64,000 bases of DNA. Origin: Aurantiacibacter sp. MUD61. Its GTDB lineage: Bacteria > Pseudomonadota > Alphaproteobacteria > Sphingomonadales > Sphingomonadaceae. Of this stretch, positions 9,409 through 19,537 are shown in pieces; the first letter of the stretch is position 1; every line of letters begins with the position of its first letter. The stretch covers positions 1,263,501 to 1,327,500 of the forward strand of contig NZ_CP115446.1 of assembly GCF_027912455.1 (NCBI RefSeq), in the 5' to 3' direction. A model generated the notes under the pieces. That model had not been told where the DNA came from, ran no database searches, and saw only the letters and a program-made list of their open reading frames with translations. The position numbers were made by a program, and so were the translations under genes.

Positions 9409-12400
9409 TTAACGCACCACCGGTATCGTGCCATCCCCGACCACGGCGAAAGCGGCCCAGTAAAACGGGTGCGATGTCTGCGCCTCGTCCATCAGACCGA
9501 GCTGCGCGCGGCGTAAGGCCTCGCCGGTCGTATCGCCCGGCGCTGCGGAGAATACGCCCGTCACCAGTCGCTGGGTCGCGTTGAAATCGTCTGGCACCGG
9601 CCAGTGGCTGGCCATCACCGTGCGTCCGCCAGCGCCCACAAAGGCACGGACAAGACCGTCCAGCGCGAAATCGCCAGCACCGCTGATACCGGCTTCGCGG
9701 CTCGCCACCAGACCGCCTTCACTTGCCGTATTGCAGGCCGAAAGGATGACCAGGTCGGCGTCGATCTGCAGGTCGAAGATTTCTGAAAAGCTCAGCAATC
9801 CGTCCGAATTCTCACCGCCGAAGCTGGTTAGCAATGCGGGGCGCGGCGGGCATTCCGACGCGGGGGCCGTCACCAGACCGTGCGTGGCGAAATGCAGGAT
9901 GCGATATTCGTCGAGCTGGTCCATGCCCAGCAGCGCACTGTCATTGAACGCCGCATCGGTTAGCAATCGCGCCTCGGCGCCATTGGCTTGCAAGGCATCT
10001 TGCGCAGCACGCAGCTCGGTCGCTGCAATCGGGTCGTTCCAGGCCGACGCGCCCCAGCGGCACCGATCGCTGACCATGCCGAGCGAACCCCTTGCAAGCG
10101 CTGGCAACGGCGATGCCCCAAGCGGCTGGTTTTGCCCAAGACCCAGGTAATCGAGCCGAGCGTCCGAAGCTCTCGCCGCGCGCACGTCTCGGAAGGAGCT
10201 TGGCGAAACCGATGTGGTGATGGGCATGTCGCGGCCCATCCATGCGGTGCCGCGATAGTCGAATTCGTCCCCTCCATTCGCCATCCGCGCGCCATGGGCG
10301 GCCACGCTGGCGTCATCGGTGACGAGGAGATTGACCGGCAACCGCAGCATCGCGCCGTCAGGCTCAAAAACGAGGTGCCGCGCATCGTTCAGATCGCTCG
10401 CCACTGGACCGAACAGCTGGGCATGCAGCGTGCGCGCGGTTTGGATCTCGAAGGGATACGTGATGGTCTGGCCGGCCAGGTCGACCGCGATGGAGTCCCG
10501 CAGCGTATCGACCATGCTGCCGATTTCATCACTGTCGGCGTCAATGCGGAAGGCGCGAGCCATGTCGGCTTCGGCATAGATGGCGTAGCTCGCCTCATCG
10601 AGCATCACCAGCTTGTAATAGGCTTCACCCGGTTGCAGCGTCGCCTGCAGGCTTGCCAGATCCATGCGGCTGTCTTCGACTACGCGGTAGCGCGGATATT
10701 CTGCCAATTGCTGCTGCATTTCCAACTGGCGAATTTGCAGAGTGTCCAGCTGCTGGCGCAAGTCTCCGATTTGCGAATCCGGCGCTGCACCCTCGACATT
10801 CGCGTCCAGCTCGGCCTGGGCGATGCGGACACGCAGCTGCTCGATCCCGCGCGAGACGTTGAGCGACTGGCGGAATAGCTGCGCTGCCTCGTCACTGCCA
10901 GCAGACAGTTCGCGCGCCAGCACCGCCTGCGTCTGCGCAAGGCCGGGGCGTAACATCAGCTGGCTCGCAGCGAACATCTCCTCTGCAACGCCTTGCCCAT
11001 CGCGCTCTGCAAGCAGCGCAAAATAGGGCGCGAGCAATTGTCGCAGGCTTGCGGCAGGCTTGCTGTCGGCGGATTGGACGAGCGTGCGATAGACGGACAG
11101 GGCCTGTTCCTCACGTCCGTTGCGCGCCAGAAAACCGGCATATTGCGCCTGCGCGCTGACGAGTGCGGGTGAGCCGGGATAGAAGGATTCGAGTAGCGCG
11201 ATGGCCTGCTGGTGGAGCGCTTCTGCGCCGCCGAGATCACCTGCGCGTTCATCGATTTCGGCGATTTCGCCCAGCACTTGCGCGCGCAGCCATAGAACCG
11301 TCACCACCCGTCCATCGCGCACGGTGAGCAATTGCTCGCGCGCCTGAACCAGCGCGGCGCGTGCATCCTGCGGGCGGCCCTGTGCCCTCAATGCAGTCGC
11401 GCGGATCTGCAGCGCCTGCGCATCGAGCAATTGGGCGTGTTCAAGCTCCGTCAGAGCGCCCGTCGCTCCGCTAATGGCATTGCCGTTTTCCGCGGCGAGG
11501 CGCTCTGCCAGTGGTATGGAGAGTTCCATCCGTGACAGCGCATCGAGGTCCGCTGCATCTCCGGGCAGGGGAACGTCGAGCGTCATGATCGCTTCTGCCG
11601 GACGTTCGCGATTGAGCGCGTCCAGCGCTTCAAAATTGCGCGCCATGCGGGTGAGGATCGGGTCTTCTCCGATCAACGATCGGATATCGATAAAGAGGAG
11701 CGCGGCTTCGAGATAATTGCCCAAATTGCTTTGTTGCAGCGCCGTGTTGAGCAGCGCTTCGGTGGCTTCTTCCCCTTCAAGCCCGTCTGCCGATGCGGAA
11801 AAAAACTCGGCGGCCTCTGCATAATTGCCCGCATTGGCGCGGCGATAGGCCTCTTCCAACGCGCTGTCCGGGCCGATGGCTTCGGCCTGCGCGCGGGCAA
11901 AAGCGCTGGCATCCGCGGCGAGCGTCAGCGGAATTTCAACGGTGCCCGCAATTTCGCGATCGCTTGCCAGCGTGGCCATGCCGAGCCGCAAGGCGTCCTG
12001 ATAAATGGATATGCCCTCCGCCACATATGTGTAGCCATTGGCGCTGCCGACAATCAGCAGGCGGTTGAGTTCGTTTCCTTCCTCCCGGCAAGCAAAGGCG
12101 CGCGCGCTTTCGATGCCCTGGGGCAGATTTGAAAGCTCGCCCTCCCGGCAGGTCCTGCCATCATCGGAAAGCGCAGAGAGAGCGGCTTCTGGACCGGTTG
12201 AAGGGAGCACAGCCAGGCTGCCAACGGCGATGGATGCATCTTGGCAAATTACCGCATAGCGGCGGTAGAACAGGCCATCCTGCGCTGTCGGGGACTGGAT
12301 CTGCATTTCGCACAATCCGTCCGATCCGATAGGCACGCTGTCGCGCAGCGATACCGGCACTTCCTGCGCGCTGGCCGGAAGGGCGAGGACGAGTCCGGCG

Positions 12401-12459
12401 AGACCCGCAAGCGCGAGCATCAGCCGCCCTGTGAGAGACCGTGACTGCTGCGCCATCAT
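9409..12459 (-). CDS. Secreted TPR-CHAT domain protein
   Basis: A 1016-residue protein with a signal peptide (LALAGLAGLVLALPASAQ, cleavage near residue 32). A middle region of helical TPR-like repeats (about residues 190-560) and a short coiled stretch near 570-600 precede a C-terminal CHAT domain. CHAT is a caspase-like cysteine peptidase fold. The dyad is visible as ILHFATHGLV (His near 860) and VILSACNTASEGG (Cys near 909), so it may be an active protease. Its start overlaps the TpsA stop by four bases (ATGA), tying expression to the exoprotein. CHAT-TPR genes are recurrent partners of two-partner-secretion loci. Processing, release or quality control of the exoprotein is a plausible inferred role. 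Confidence 0.88.
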   Translation of the reverse strand: MMAQQSRSLTGRLMLALAGLAGLVLALPASAQEVPVSLRDSVPIGSDGLCEMQIQSPTAQDGLFYRRYAVICQDASIAVGSLAVLPSTGPEAALSALSDDGRTCREGELSNLPQGIESARAFACREEGNELNRLLIVGSANGYTYVAEGISIYQDALRLGMATLASDREIAGTVEIPLTLAADASAFARAQAEAIGPDSALEEAYRRANAGNYAEAAEFFSASADGLEGEEATEALLNTALQQSNLGNYLEAALLFIDIRSLIGEDPILTRMARNFEALDALNRERPAEAIMTLDVPLPGDAADLDALSRMELSIPLAERLAAENGNAISGATGALTELEHAQLLDAQALQIRATALRAQGRPQDARAALVQAREQLLTVRDGRVVTVLWLRAQVLGEIAEIDERAGDLGGAEALHQQAIALLESFYPGSPALVSAQAQYAGFLARNGREEQALSVYRTLVQSADSKPAASLRQLLAPYFALLAERDGQGVAEEMFAASQLMLRPGLAQTQAVLARELSAGSDEAAQLFRQSLNVSRGIEQLRVRIAQAELDANVEGAAPDSQIGDLRQQLDTLQIRQLEMQQQLAEYPRYRVVEDSRMDLASLQATLQPGEAYYKLVMLDEASYAIYAEADMARAFRIDADSDEIGSMVDTLRDSIAVDLAGQTITYPFEIQTARTLHAQLFGPVASDLNDARHLVFEPDGAMLRLPVNLLVTDDASVAAHGARMANGGDEFDYRGTAWMGRDMPITTSVSPSSFRDVRAARASDARLDYLGLGQNQPLGASPLPALARGSLGMVSDRCRWGASAWNDPIAATELRAAQDALQANGAEARLLTDAAFNDSALLGMDQLDEYRILHFATHGLVTAPASECPPRPALLTSFGGENSDGLLSFSEIFDLQIDADLVILSACNTASEGGLVASREAGISGAGDFALDGLVRAFVGAGGRTVMASHWPVPDDFNATQRLVTGVFSAAPGDTTGEALRRAQLGLMDEAQTSHPFYWAAFAVVGDGTIPVVR

Positions 12460-15400
12460 TCGTCTCCCTCATCATCGTCAGCCGATCCGCTGAGCGCGTG
12501 AAGCGCGCTGTCCGAACCGCTTGTCACGGGTTCGCGCACCAGTTCGTCTTCGCTGATGAGCGGGGCATCCATCAGGCCCGGGAAGTCAAAGCCGAACCCG
12601 AAATCGAACGCCGTTCCTTCATCGATGACGAACTTGGGTGCGAGTGGTTGTTCGATCAGGATCTGGTTGGGAACCGGAACCTCGATCTCCTCTTCCACCG
12701 GGTCTTCCGGACAGGTCGAGGTGACGATGATGCAATTGTTGAACGTGGCATCGGGCGTGTAGGTGCCCACTCGATCGGTCGCGAATTCGACCACGAAGAA
12801 GAAATCATTATTGGTCAGCTGGCCGGTACCATCGTCCTGCGTACCAAAGGCGATTACTCGAAGCTGGCCGGGGAAGGCGGACGCTTGGGTGATCAGTAAC
12901 CCGCCAGGACCAACTTCGATGCCGCCATAGATGCCGTTTGCTCCGGTGTTCTGCCCGTAAACAAGGCCAAGCGCGTTGATCTCGACACGGTCGGCCGAGA
13001 TATAGCTCGATGCCTCGGCAGCGCCGCCATCATCGAGCAGCGCTTCTACCACCGCAGCGCTCGCGGGATCAGCGAGGATGTCGGCGATCAGATCGGCATC
13101 TGCGGCGATGAAATCGGTGGCGGAAATCTGCAGCGTGCCGGCCAGCGCGGACCCGCTATCGAGGCGGATGCTGCCTGTCGGCAGGGTCAGGAACAAAGTC
13201 CCTTCCGCCCCAATGGAAAGCGTGTCTCCGGACCCTGTCGAGGTGTAATTGAACGCGCCGAAAATATCGAGCGATCCGTCCACGAAGAGGTCGATGCTTG
13301 CAAAGCGCTGATCGCCGCTGCCAAGCAGGGTCAGATCATCGATCACCGCATCGACATCGGTGCCGCCGACATTGGGCAAGAAAATCGAAAGGCTGGTCGC
13401 ATCTATCGCGGCCGCCTCGTCCGCTAGCAGCGAATAGCCGCTGCCAGCGCTGGTGCCACCAAGCACGGCCTGCGCGTCGACATTGGTCGAAGTCAGCGCA
13501 ACTGCATCGCCGCCGAACAGAGTATCGGCGCCGACTTCGATGTCATGGGATGTAAGAAGGGTGTTCAGCGCGGCGATATTGCGCGCTGCGCCGTCATCGC
13601 CATCCAGTGTGATCGTCCCGCCTGCGGTGACATCGAAAGTGGCGGTCAGGTTCGCGCTGTCCGGCCCGCCGATGATCGTGCCGCCGGTGAGATATTGCAG
13701 CAGGATATCGCCCGTCACATCTGCGGAGAGCGTATCGAGCACATTGAGCGCGCCGCCATCGGCGAGGATCTGAGCCTGCGGGCCGGGATCGCTGCCTAGC
13801 GCCGAAATCGTCAGCGTGTCTGCGGTGACGCTGCCAGTGTTGCGGAACAGCGCAAGTCCCGGCGTCCCGGTTCCTACGCCAAGCGCATCTGTGTCGAGCA
13901 GGATATCGCCGATAGTGATCGGCCCCAGATCATTGTCGAACTCTGCCGAGCCGGAATTGGCAATTGCTCCCGCGCCCGCTTCGGCATTGGATATCAGCGA
14001 GAGAACGACGAGGTCGACCTGGCTCGTGCTGCCGAGGCTGAAGAACCGGGCGAGGGCGGAAGTTGCATCGCCATTTGCCGCCGTGCCCGTTCCGCCCAGC
14101 GCGCTCGATCGCACGGTGACGTTGCCGCCGGAAAGCGTGCTGTCGCCATTGGATAGCAGCGCGTCTCCGCTGGTAGCACTGCCGCCGTCCACCCCGTCAC
14201 CGCCAACTGCTTCCGAAGCAAGCAGCGTATTCGTGCCAAGGTCGATATCGGAGAAGCCTGCCTGCAAGGTCACTGCCCCACCGCTTGCGTTACCGCCTGT
14301 CCCGGTCGCGGTGCTGCCGCCAGTTGCCGTGCTTACCGCGTCGATCGCGATGTCGAGAGTGCTGCCGGTGAGGGCCGTAATCAGGATTTCGCCGGTTTCG
14401 GCTGCGCCGCCATCCACTGTATTTGCCCCCACGGCGTTGCCGCCGTTGGCGATGCCGGTCAGCGTGATCGAGGTGCCTGTGAGCGTGCCGTTGGCAATGT
14501 CGATATCGATCAAGCCGCTCGATGCAGATCCACCCTCTCCCCCGGTCACCGAACTGTCTCCGCCGGAACCCGCGCTCACCAATTGTGCCGCCGCGCCGGT
14601 CAGGTCGACCACCCCGCCGCGAAGGATGGCCAGTCCGACATCACCGCCATCGCCGATGCCACCAATCCCGCTGCCACCATTGGTCAAACCGCCGACGCCT
14701 AGCGATTGGAGCGATAGCTGGCCGGTAAGTGTCAGGCTGCTTGGCGCATCCGCTACGGCGATACCGGAGAAACCGCCGCTTGCATTGCCGCCGACAGCTG
14801 ACGCGCCGCCGTCTCCCGCAAGCGCATTGCTGTTCGCCAGCAGGCTGGTGAGGCTCGCGCTACCGCCGTTGACGATGTCCAGCGTGGCGCTGCCTCCGCT
14901 CGCCGATCCTGCGGTGAAACCGGCACCCGCGACGTTCCCACCCTGGGCCGGTGCAATCAGGCTCACTCCTGCACTTGGTCCATCAAGTGTGCCGCCATCG
15001 ATGGTGATCGCCGCCGATCCGCCAGAGGCTGAGCTTCCATCGCCGCCGTTGGCAGTGGATACCGAACCATTGGCAGTGGCGGCCATTGTCAGGCTGTTGG
15101 CCAGGGTGAGAGTCGAGCCGGTGCCTATGAGAAGGCTGGTTTCTCCGCCGATGACATCGCCGCCAGCGCCGCCCGTCGCATTAGCACCGAGGCCGATGGC
15201 GTCGCTCGAAATCGTCGATGCGCTCCAGCTACCGCCATTGAGCAGGTTGATTGTAGTCGAACCGCCAGCTGCATCGCCGCTATTCGCGCCGCTTCCAGCC
15301 TGCGCATTGGCAGAGAGCGAAGTCGCGCCGGTATTGATGAGATCGCCGCCATCGAGCAAGATATTCGCACCGCCGCCGAGCGCATTGCCGCCATCGCCCG

Positions 15401-17564
15401 AGCCGCTGGAGGATCCGGCGACGGCATTTGTGCTGATCGACAAGCTCCCGCCGGCATCGAGCGATCCATTGGTCACCGACAATCCCGCCGATCCCCCCAC
15501 CGCATCGCCGCCGCTTTCCCCTGCACCAGCGTTCCCCAACAGGTCCATCGTAATGCCTGTCGCGACCGTCATGTCCCCGTCCGTCACCGTGATGCTGGCG
15601 CTGCCTCCTGTCGCATTGCCCGCCGCCGCACCGCCGGCCGTCGTCGATGTCTGGGCAGAGGCATCGCCAGTCAGGCTGCCGCCGATATCGACCGCCGAGA
15701 AATCGATCGACTGCACATCTATCGTACCACCAAAGGCCGAGCGATCGACGCCCAATCCGATAGTTGAGGAGGTGATCAGTGCGCTCGCATCAAGTGTCAC
15801 GTCACCCGCAATCGAGACCGATCCGCCGCCCACACCCGTGCCGATGGAGATGCCTCCTCCGGTCGCGTCTCCAGCCACAGGTGCCACTGAAGAGACAAGC
15901 TCTGGCGCGGTCGCACTGGCGTCTACAGAAAGCGTGCCAAGCGTGCTCAGCGATCCGCCCTGCGTGGCGAGGAACTGCACTTGTCCGCCCTGCATCGCGC
16001 CATTGCCATCGAAGGTACCAAAGGTTTGATCTGTGCGGGCATAGGATTCCATCCGCACATTGCCGCGCAGGTCGATCGTTCCGCCTTCTGACAGGATTTG
16101 CGCCTGTCCGCCGGTACCCGAACCGATGTTGTTGAAGATGAAATCGAGCCCCGGAACGGCGCTTGCCGCAACCATGGTTTCGCCCAGCACAGTCAGCAAC
16201 GCGTCACTAGCCACGCGAATTGATGCGAGGCCGCCGGTCGCGTCTTCCTGGCCAGTCGCTTGGGTGTTCAGTCCGAAATTTCGCGCCGAGACAAACAGGT
16301 CGCCGTCCACCAATACTTGCGGGCCGCTGCCGACATCGATGACGGCCTGCTCCCGCCCGACAAGCGACAGATCGCCAGCAAAGGTGGACGTTGCCGTGGT
16401 AGCATCGAGGTTCGTCTGATGCGTTGAAATGGCGAGCAGATTGCTGGTGGCGACGATGCCGCTCAGCAGAATATCGCCGCGCTCGCCGGGCACCTGGCTG
16501 CGCCCGTCGAAGAAAGAATCGGCCCCTTGCCGACTGTCATCGCCATCCACAGTGCGACCGCTGACATTATAATTGGCGGACAGGATAACGTCGCCGTTCA
16601 CAATGGTGGCGCTGGCGGCGGGCTGGAAACCCAAATTGCCGCTGAACAGCATGGAAACGGGACCGCCGCTAAAGGCAGAGGCCTGAGTGACGCCGTAAAT
16701 CACATGCTCGTCACCCGCGCCCGTGCTCGACGGTCCGCCTGATGAACCGGTGTGTGTGATCGTCTGCCCGCCAGCCGTCACACCTTGGGTAATGATGATG
16801 TCGAACAGGCCAGAGGAATGGTTGAGGAATACTGCCTCGGACGCGACATAGGCAATCGAACCATTATAAAAGGCGCTTCCCGCCATGCTGATCTGCGGCG
16901 ACGCAACGATCAGGAAGCTGTCCTCCGGCCCGCCAGTGCCGGGCGCTCCTGTCAGAACCGCGCCTGCCTGGATGTCGATGGCCCCTGATGCGCCACTCAT
17001 AAAAAGTGATCCGGTGCCATTGGCGAAACCGCTGATGGTAGTGATGTCGACCGCCTGCGTGGTCAGCATCAATTGCGGAACTTCGAATCGTCCGGTCGGC
17101 CCGACAATGATGCCGGTGGGCGAATAGAAAGCGACGAAACCGCCCGGTGTGGTGACGCCGAAAGGATCGGTCAGAAAAGACTGCACCAGGCCTTCGAAAA
17201 GCGCAGGGGCGTTATCCGGCCCGGGAATAATCCGGTTGAGCACAGCAAAATTGAAGTTGTTGGCGCCGTTCTGGAAAATCGCGGTGTTACCCGCCGGTAG
17301 GAAGGTTTCGGTGGTCAACAGCGACGGATCGAAATCGGCTCGCCAGTCGATGACGGTGTCGAGCGTGTCGACCGTAATGCGCGTGGTCCCCATGACGCTT
17401 TCGTCGATTTGTGCGGAACCTTGAACGACGGCAGGTGTCGCCTGGATGCCCTGTGCAGAGGCTTCGGTCGCACCGAAGGCAAGACCCGCCAACATCGCCG
17501 CTCCGGCACACGAATGCAGCAGGCGTGATCGGATCATGGATGGCTTCGTCATGATGTTTGTCAT
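12456..17564 (-). CDS. Two-partner-secretion exoprotein (TpsA, filamentous haemagglutinin-like)
   Basis: A very large (about 1700-residue) secreted protein with a signal peptide (HSCAGAAMLAGLAFGATEAS) and an N-terminal TPS/haemagglutination-activity domain (about residues 40-250). That domain carries the recognition-like stretch FYSPTGIIVGPTGRFEVPQ. A long beta-helix-type region rich in Gly, Ala, Ser and Thr follows. The C-terminal 90 residues are acidic and proline-rich (VEEEIEVPVPNQ, FDFGFGFDFPG) and may be a periplasmic anchor or prodomain. GGAGAT six bases upstream supports ATG at 17564 rather than 17615. Only two bases separate it from the TpsB stop. An adhesin or biofilm role is inferred. 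Typical NPNG/NPNL motifs are replaced by SPTG here. Confidence 0.87.
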   Translation of the reverse strand: MTNIMTKPSMIRSRLLHSCAGAAMLAGLAFGATEASAQGIQATPAVVQGSAQIDESVMGTTRITVDTLDTVIDWRADFDPSLLTTETFLPAGNTAIFQNGANNFNFAVLNRIIPGPDNAPALFEGLVQSFLTDPFGVTTPGGFVAFYSPTGIIVGPTGRFEVPQLMLTTQAVDITTISGFANGTGSLFMSGASGAIDIQAGAVLTGAPGTGGPEDSFLIVASPQISMAGSAFYNGSIAYVASEAVFLNHSSGLFDIIITQGVTAGGQTITHTGSSGGPSSTGAGDEHVIYGVTQASAFSGGPVSMLFSGNLGFQPAASATIVNGDVILSANYNVSGRTVDGDDSRQGADSFFDGRSQVPGERGDILLSGIVATSNLLAISTHQTNLDATTATSTFAGDLSLVGREQAVIDVGSGPQVLVDGDLFVSARNFGLNTQATGQEDATGGLASIRVASDALLTVLGETMVAASAVPGLDFIFNNIGSGTGGQAQILSEGGTIDLRGNVRMESYARTDQTFGTFDGNGAMQGGQVQFLATQGGSLSTLGTLSVDASATAPELVSSVAPVAGDATGGGISIGTGVGGGSVSIAGDVTLDASALITSSTIGLGVDRSAFGGTIDVQSIDFSAVDIGGSLTGDASAQTSTTAGGAAAGNATGGSASITVTDGDMTVATGITMDLLGNAGAGESGGDAVGGSAGLSVTNGSLDAGGSLSISTNAVAGSSSGSGDGGNALGGGANILLDGGDLINTGATSLSANAQAGSGANSGDAAGGSTTINLLNGGSWSASTISSDAIGLGANATGGAGGDVIGGETSLLIGTGSTLTLANSLTMAATANGSVSTANGGDGSSASGGSAAITIDGGTLDGPSAGVSLIAPAQGGNVAGAGFTAGSASGGSATLDIVNGGSASLTSLLANSNALAGDGGASAVGGNASGGFSGIAVADAPSSLTLTGQLSLQSLGVGGLTNGGSGIGGIGDGGDVGLAILRGGVVDLTGAAAQLVSAGSGGDSSVTGGEGGSASSGLIDIDIANGTLTGTSITLTGIANGGNAVGANTVDGGAAETGEILITALTGSTLDIAIDAVSTATGGSTATGTGGNASGGAVTLQAGFSDIDLGTNTLLASEAVGGDGVDGGSATSGDALLSNGDSTLSGGNVTVRSSALGGTGTAANGDATSALARFFSLGSTSQVDLVVLSLISNAEAGAGAIANSGSAEFDNDLGPITIGDILLDTDALGVGTGTPGLALFRNTGSVTADTLTISALGSDPGPQAQILADGGALNVLDTLSADVTGDILLQYLTGGTIIGGPDSANLTATFDVTAGGTITLDGDDGAARNIAALNTLLTSHDIEVGADTLFGGDAVALTSTNVDAQAVLGGTSAGSGYSLLADEAAAIDATSLSIFLPNVGGTDVDAVIDDLTLLGSGDQRFASIDLFVDGSLDIFGAFNYTSTGSGDTLSIGAEGTLFLTLPTGSIRLDSGSALAGTLQISATDFIAADADLIADILADPASAAVVEALLDDGGAAEASSYISADRVEINALGLVYGQNTGANGIYGGIEVGPGGLLITQASAFPGQLRVIAFGTQDDGTGQLTNNDFFFVVEFATDRVGTYTPDATFNNCIIVTSTCPEDPVEEEIEVPVPNQILIEQPLAPKFVIDEGTAFDFGFGFDFPGLMDAPLISEDELVREPVTSGSDSALHALSGSADDDEGDE
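14000..15750 (-). repeat. Degenerate Gly/Ser-rich repeats inside the TpsA exoprotein
   Basis: The middle of the exoprotein repeats a degenerate module. Each unit has a Gly/Asn/Ala patch such as GGDAVGGSA, GGNALGGGA, GDAAGGST or GGNASGG. A short beta strand with a DGG or NGG turn follows (LLDGGDLINTG, LLNGGSW, TIDGGTLDG). The spacing is roughly 45-60 residues. This fits stacked coils of a right-handed beta-helix. The edges are approximate, and the GC-rich complement produces long false open frames on the other strand. Confidence 0.6.
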
Positions 17565-17566
17565 GA

Positions 17567-19384
17567 TTATCTCCAGGGCAGCAGGCGGGCCGTTATCGAG
17601 AACAGGATGCGCCAACCGGGGCGCTCACCGGTGGAATCCAGACGCTGCAGCGGGATCGCCACATTCACATCGCCTTGGATGTTGGCGCCGCGCACAAAGC
17701 GCATGCCGGCACCGGCGGACCACAGTTCGTCCGTCGGATCGAACAGCCCTGGGTCTTCATTGTCGGTCCAGGCGGCATCGGTGAAAGCGTATGCCTGAAA
17801 GCGCAGCGAGTCCGTCGAGGTCGGGATAAGCGAGCCGAAGCGCAGCTCAAGGCTGGTCGCCAAAGCGGAATCGCCGAGGATAGAGCTTGGATCGTAGCCA
17901 CGCCCGATGCCGTAATTGCCCGCGCCATATTCCTCGAATGCCGGAAGCGGGCTGCCGCTCAACTGGCCTTCCAGATCGAAAGCGATCGCGAGCAGCGGAA
18001 CAGGGCGGAACTCGGTATTGATGGATCCGCGAAGAAACAGCGGGGTGGGGTCCTGCTCAATCCGGGCAGGGCCAATGCCGCCATTGATCAGGCAGTCGGC
18101 CGGATTGTCCCGGCAATCGTCAGATGCACCGAAGATCCCAAGGCCCTGTCGCACTTCGCCGGTCGCGGAAAAGCGGAATTTGGGCTCGTACGGCGAATAT
18201 CCATCGCGCCGCGCAATGCTGTCCGCATCGACATGCAGATAGGTGCCGCGCAGATAGACGGCGCGCACGCGATCTTCGGTGAAGGGATTGCCGTTGAGCG
18301 TGACATCCTGATTAACGAAATCGAACCCTGCCGCGCCCCAGACGGAATCGGTCTGCGTGCGCAGGAAAGGATAGCTCGCCTCCACGCTGGCGAAGACCGT
18401 TTCGGATTCGATGGTGAAGCCGGGCAGGGCATCGGGCTGCGTCCAGCCCAGCGTTACCTGGCCGGACAGCACAAGCCCATCGCTTCCGAGCGGCATATCG
18501 TGGCTGAGTTGTAGCGTCTGCTGCTCTTCGAATTCCAGCGTGGAGAAGGCAGCGATGGCGGTGCGATCACCCATGCCGAAGACATTATAGGCCTCAGCCC
18601 GCAGCAATCCGCCGAAACGGCCAAGCGCGCGGCTGCCCCAGTTCTGGATATTGGCATCAATGGCAAAACTGTCACGCAGGACGGCGACTTCGCCGATCAG
18701 GTCTCCCGGCGCGCCTTCGGGCGCGGGGCGCAGCGACAGGCGCACTTCCATGCCCGGCACATCATTGGCCAGCAGCAGATAGCGCTCCGCCTCCCCGATG
18801 TTGAAAACCTCCTGCCCGACGAGCCGCTGGAGATACCCAGCAATCAGGCTTTCGGCACCTTGCGTATCGCCGCGCGCACGTACCGCGACGAGCCGCCCCA
18901 GCACGACGCGCATTTCCGCGCGGCCATCACCCAGCGATTGCGCCGGGATTTCGACGGCGGCGAGATAGCCAGCGTCCTCCAGCAAGGCCGCAGCGCGATC
19001 GCGAATGTCGCACAACGCGCGGATCGGCAGTTCGCGGTTCAGATAGCCATCATGTGCACGGGCGAGCGCGACGTCGGATGCGCGCTCCGCTCCGGTGTAA
19101 TCGACGCCGCTTAGCGTTACGGTCAGATCGGCGTATTCAGGGGCATCGAGCGCACAGGCGCGGCGTTCCATTTGCCCGTCGACCGTGAGCGTGAGCCCAT
19201 CGCGAACCTCGGGCCGTTCCTGCGGGCTTGTCAGCTCCCCGCGAGTCGGTGGCGCGGTATCCTGCGCCAGCGCGGGCACAGCGCATGCCGTGAGCGAGCC
19301 GGCAAGCAAAACTGCCGCGCTTTTCCGTGACTTGATTGTATGCACCGCACTCGCAAAAGCGTGCTGGTGCCCCACCCTTTTCAT
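17567..19384 (-). CDS. Two-partner-secretion transporter (TpsB, ShlB/FhaC family)
   Basis: A 605-residue outer-membrane Omp85-superfamily transporter that exports the TpsA partner. A signal peptide (AAVLLAGSLTACAVPALAQ) is followed by POTRA-type sequence around residues 75-210 (DLTVTLSGVDYTGAERASDV, LEDAGYLAAVEIPAQSLGDG). A beta-barrel of alternating aromatic strands then runs to the end, closing with LFSITARLLPWR. ATG at 19384 is chosen because it gives a compact signal peptide; the reading can be extended to 19429. It is the first gene of the tpsB-tpsA-CHAT operon. Confidence 0.88.
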   Translation of the reverse strand: MKRVGHQHAFASAVHTIKSRKSAAVLLAGSLTACAVPALAQDTAPPTRGELTSPQERPEVRDGLTLTVDGQMERRACALDAPEYADLTVTLSGVDYTGAERASDVALARAHDGYLNRELPIRALCDIRDRAAALLEDAGYLAAVEIPAQSLGDGRAEMRVVLGRLVAVRARGDTQGAESLIAGYLQRLVGQEVFNIGEAERYLLLANDVPGMEVRLSLRPAPEGAPGDLIGEVAVLRDSFAIDANIQNWGSRALGRFGGLLRAEAYNVFGMGDRTAIAAFSTLEFEEQQTLQLSHDMPLGSDGLVLSGQVTLGWTQPDALPGFTIESETVFASVEASYPFLRTQTDSVWGAAGFDFVNQDVTLNGNPFTEDRVRAVYLRGTYLHVDADSIARRDGYSPYEPKFRFSATGEVRQGLGIFGASDDCRDNPADCLINGGIGPARIEQDPTPLFLRGSINTEFRPVPLLAIAFDLEGQLSGSPLPAFEEYGAGNYGIGRGYDPSSILGDSALATSLELRFGSLIPTSTDSLRFQAYAFTDAAWTDNEDPGLFDPTDELWSAGAGMRFVRGANIQGDVNVAIPLQRLDSTGERPGWRILFSITARLLPWR

Positions 19385-19537
19385 TCGGCCGCCTCCCTTC
19401 GCCCCCTCATGGGTCAGCCTGCATGGCACGGATCATGCGCCCATTACGGACCTGAGTCCAATTTCCGCCTCCGTGCCCGTGCAATACCGCAAGCTAGATC
19501 GATGCGATTGTGCAAAGGCGACACGCCCAAGCCAATT

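Noticed and set aside
14000..15750. Regular repeats that might suggest a CRISPR array
   Set aside because: The repeats are degenerate, in frame and encode a Gly/Ser-rich beta-helix. No constant repeat with unique spacers and no cas genes are seen.
13816..16029. A 737-codon open frame on the plus strand opposite the TpsA gene
   Set aside because: It is an antisense product of the GC-rich, repetitive exoprotein gene: low-complexity Pro/Ser/Ala sequence, no ribosome site and no domain. The minus-strand protein has a signal peptide, TPS domain and operon context.
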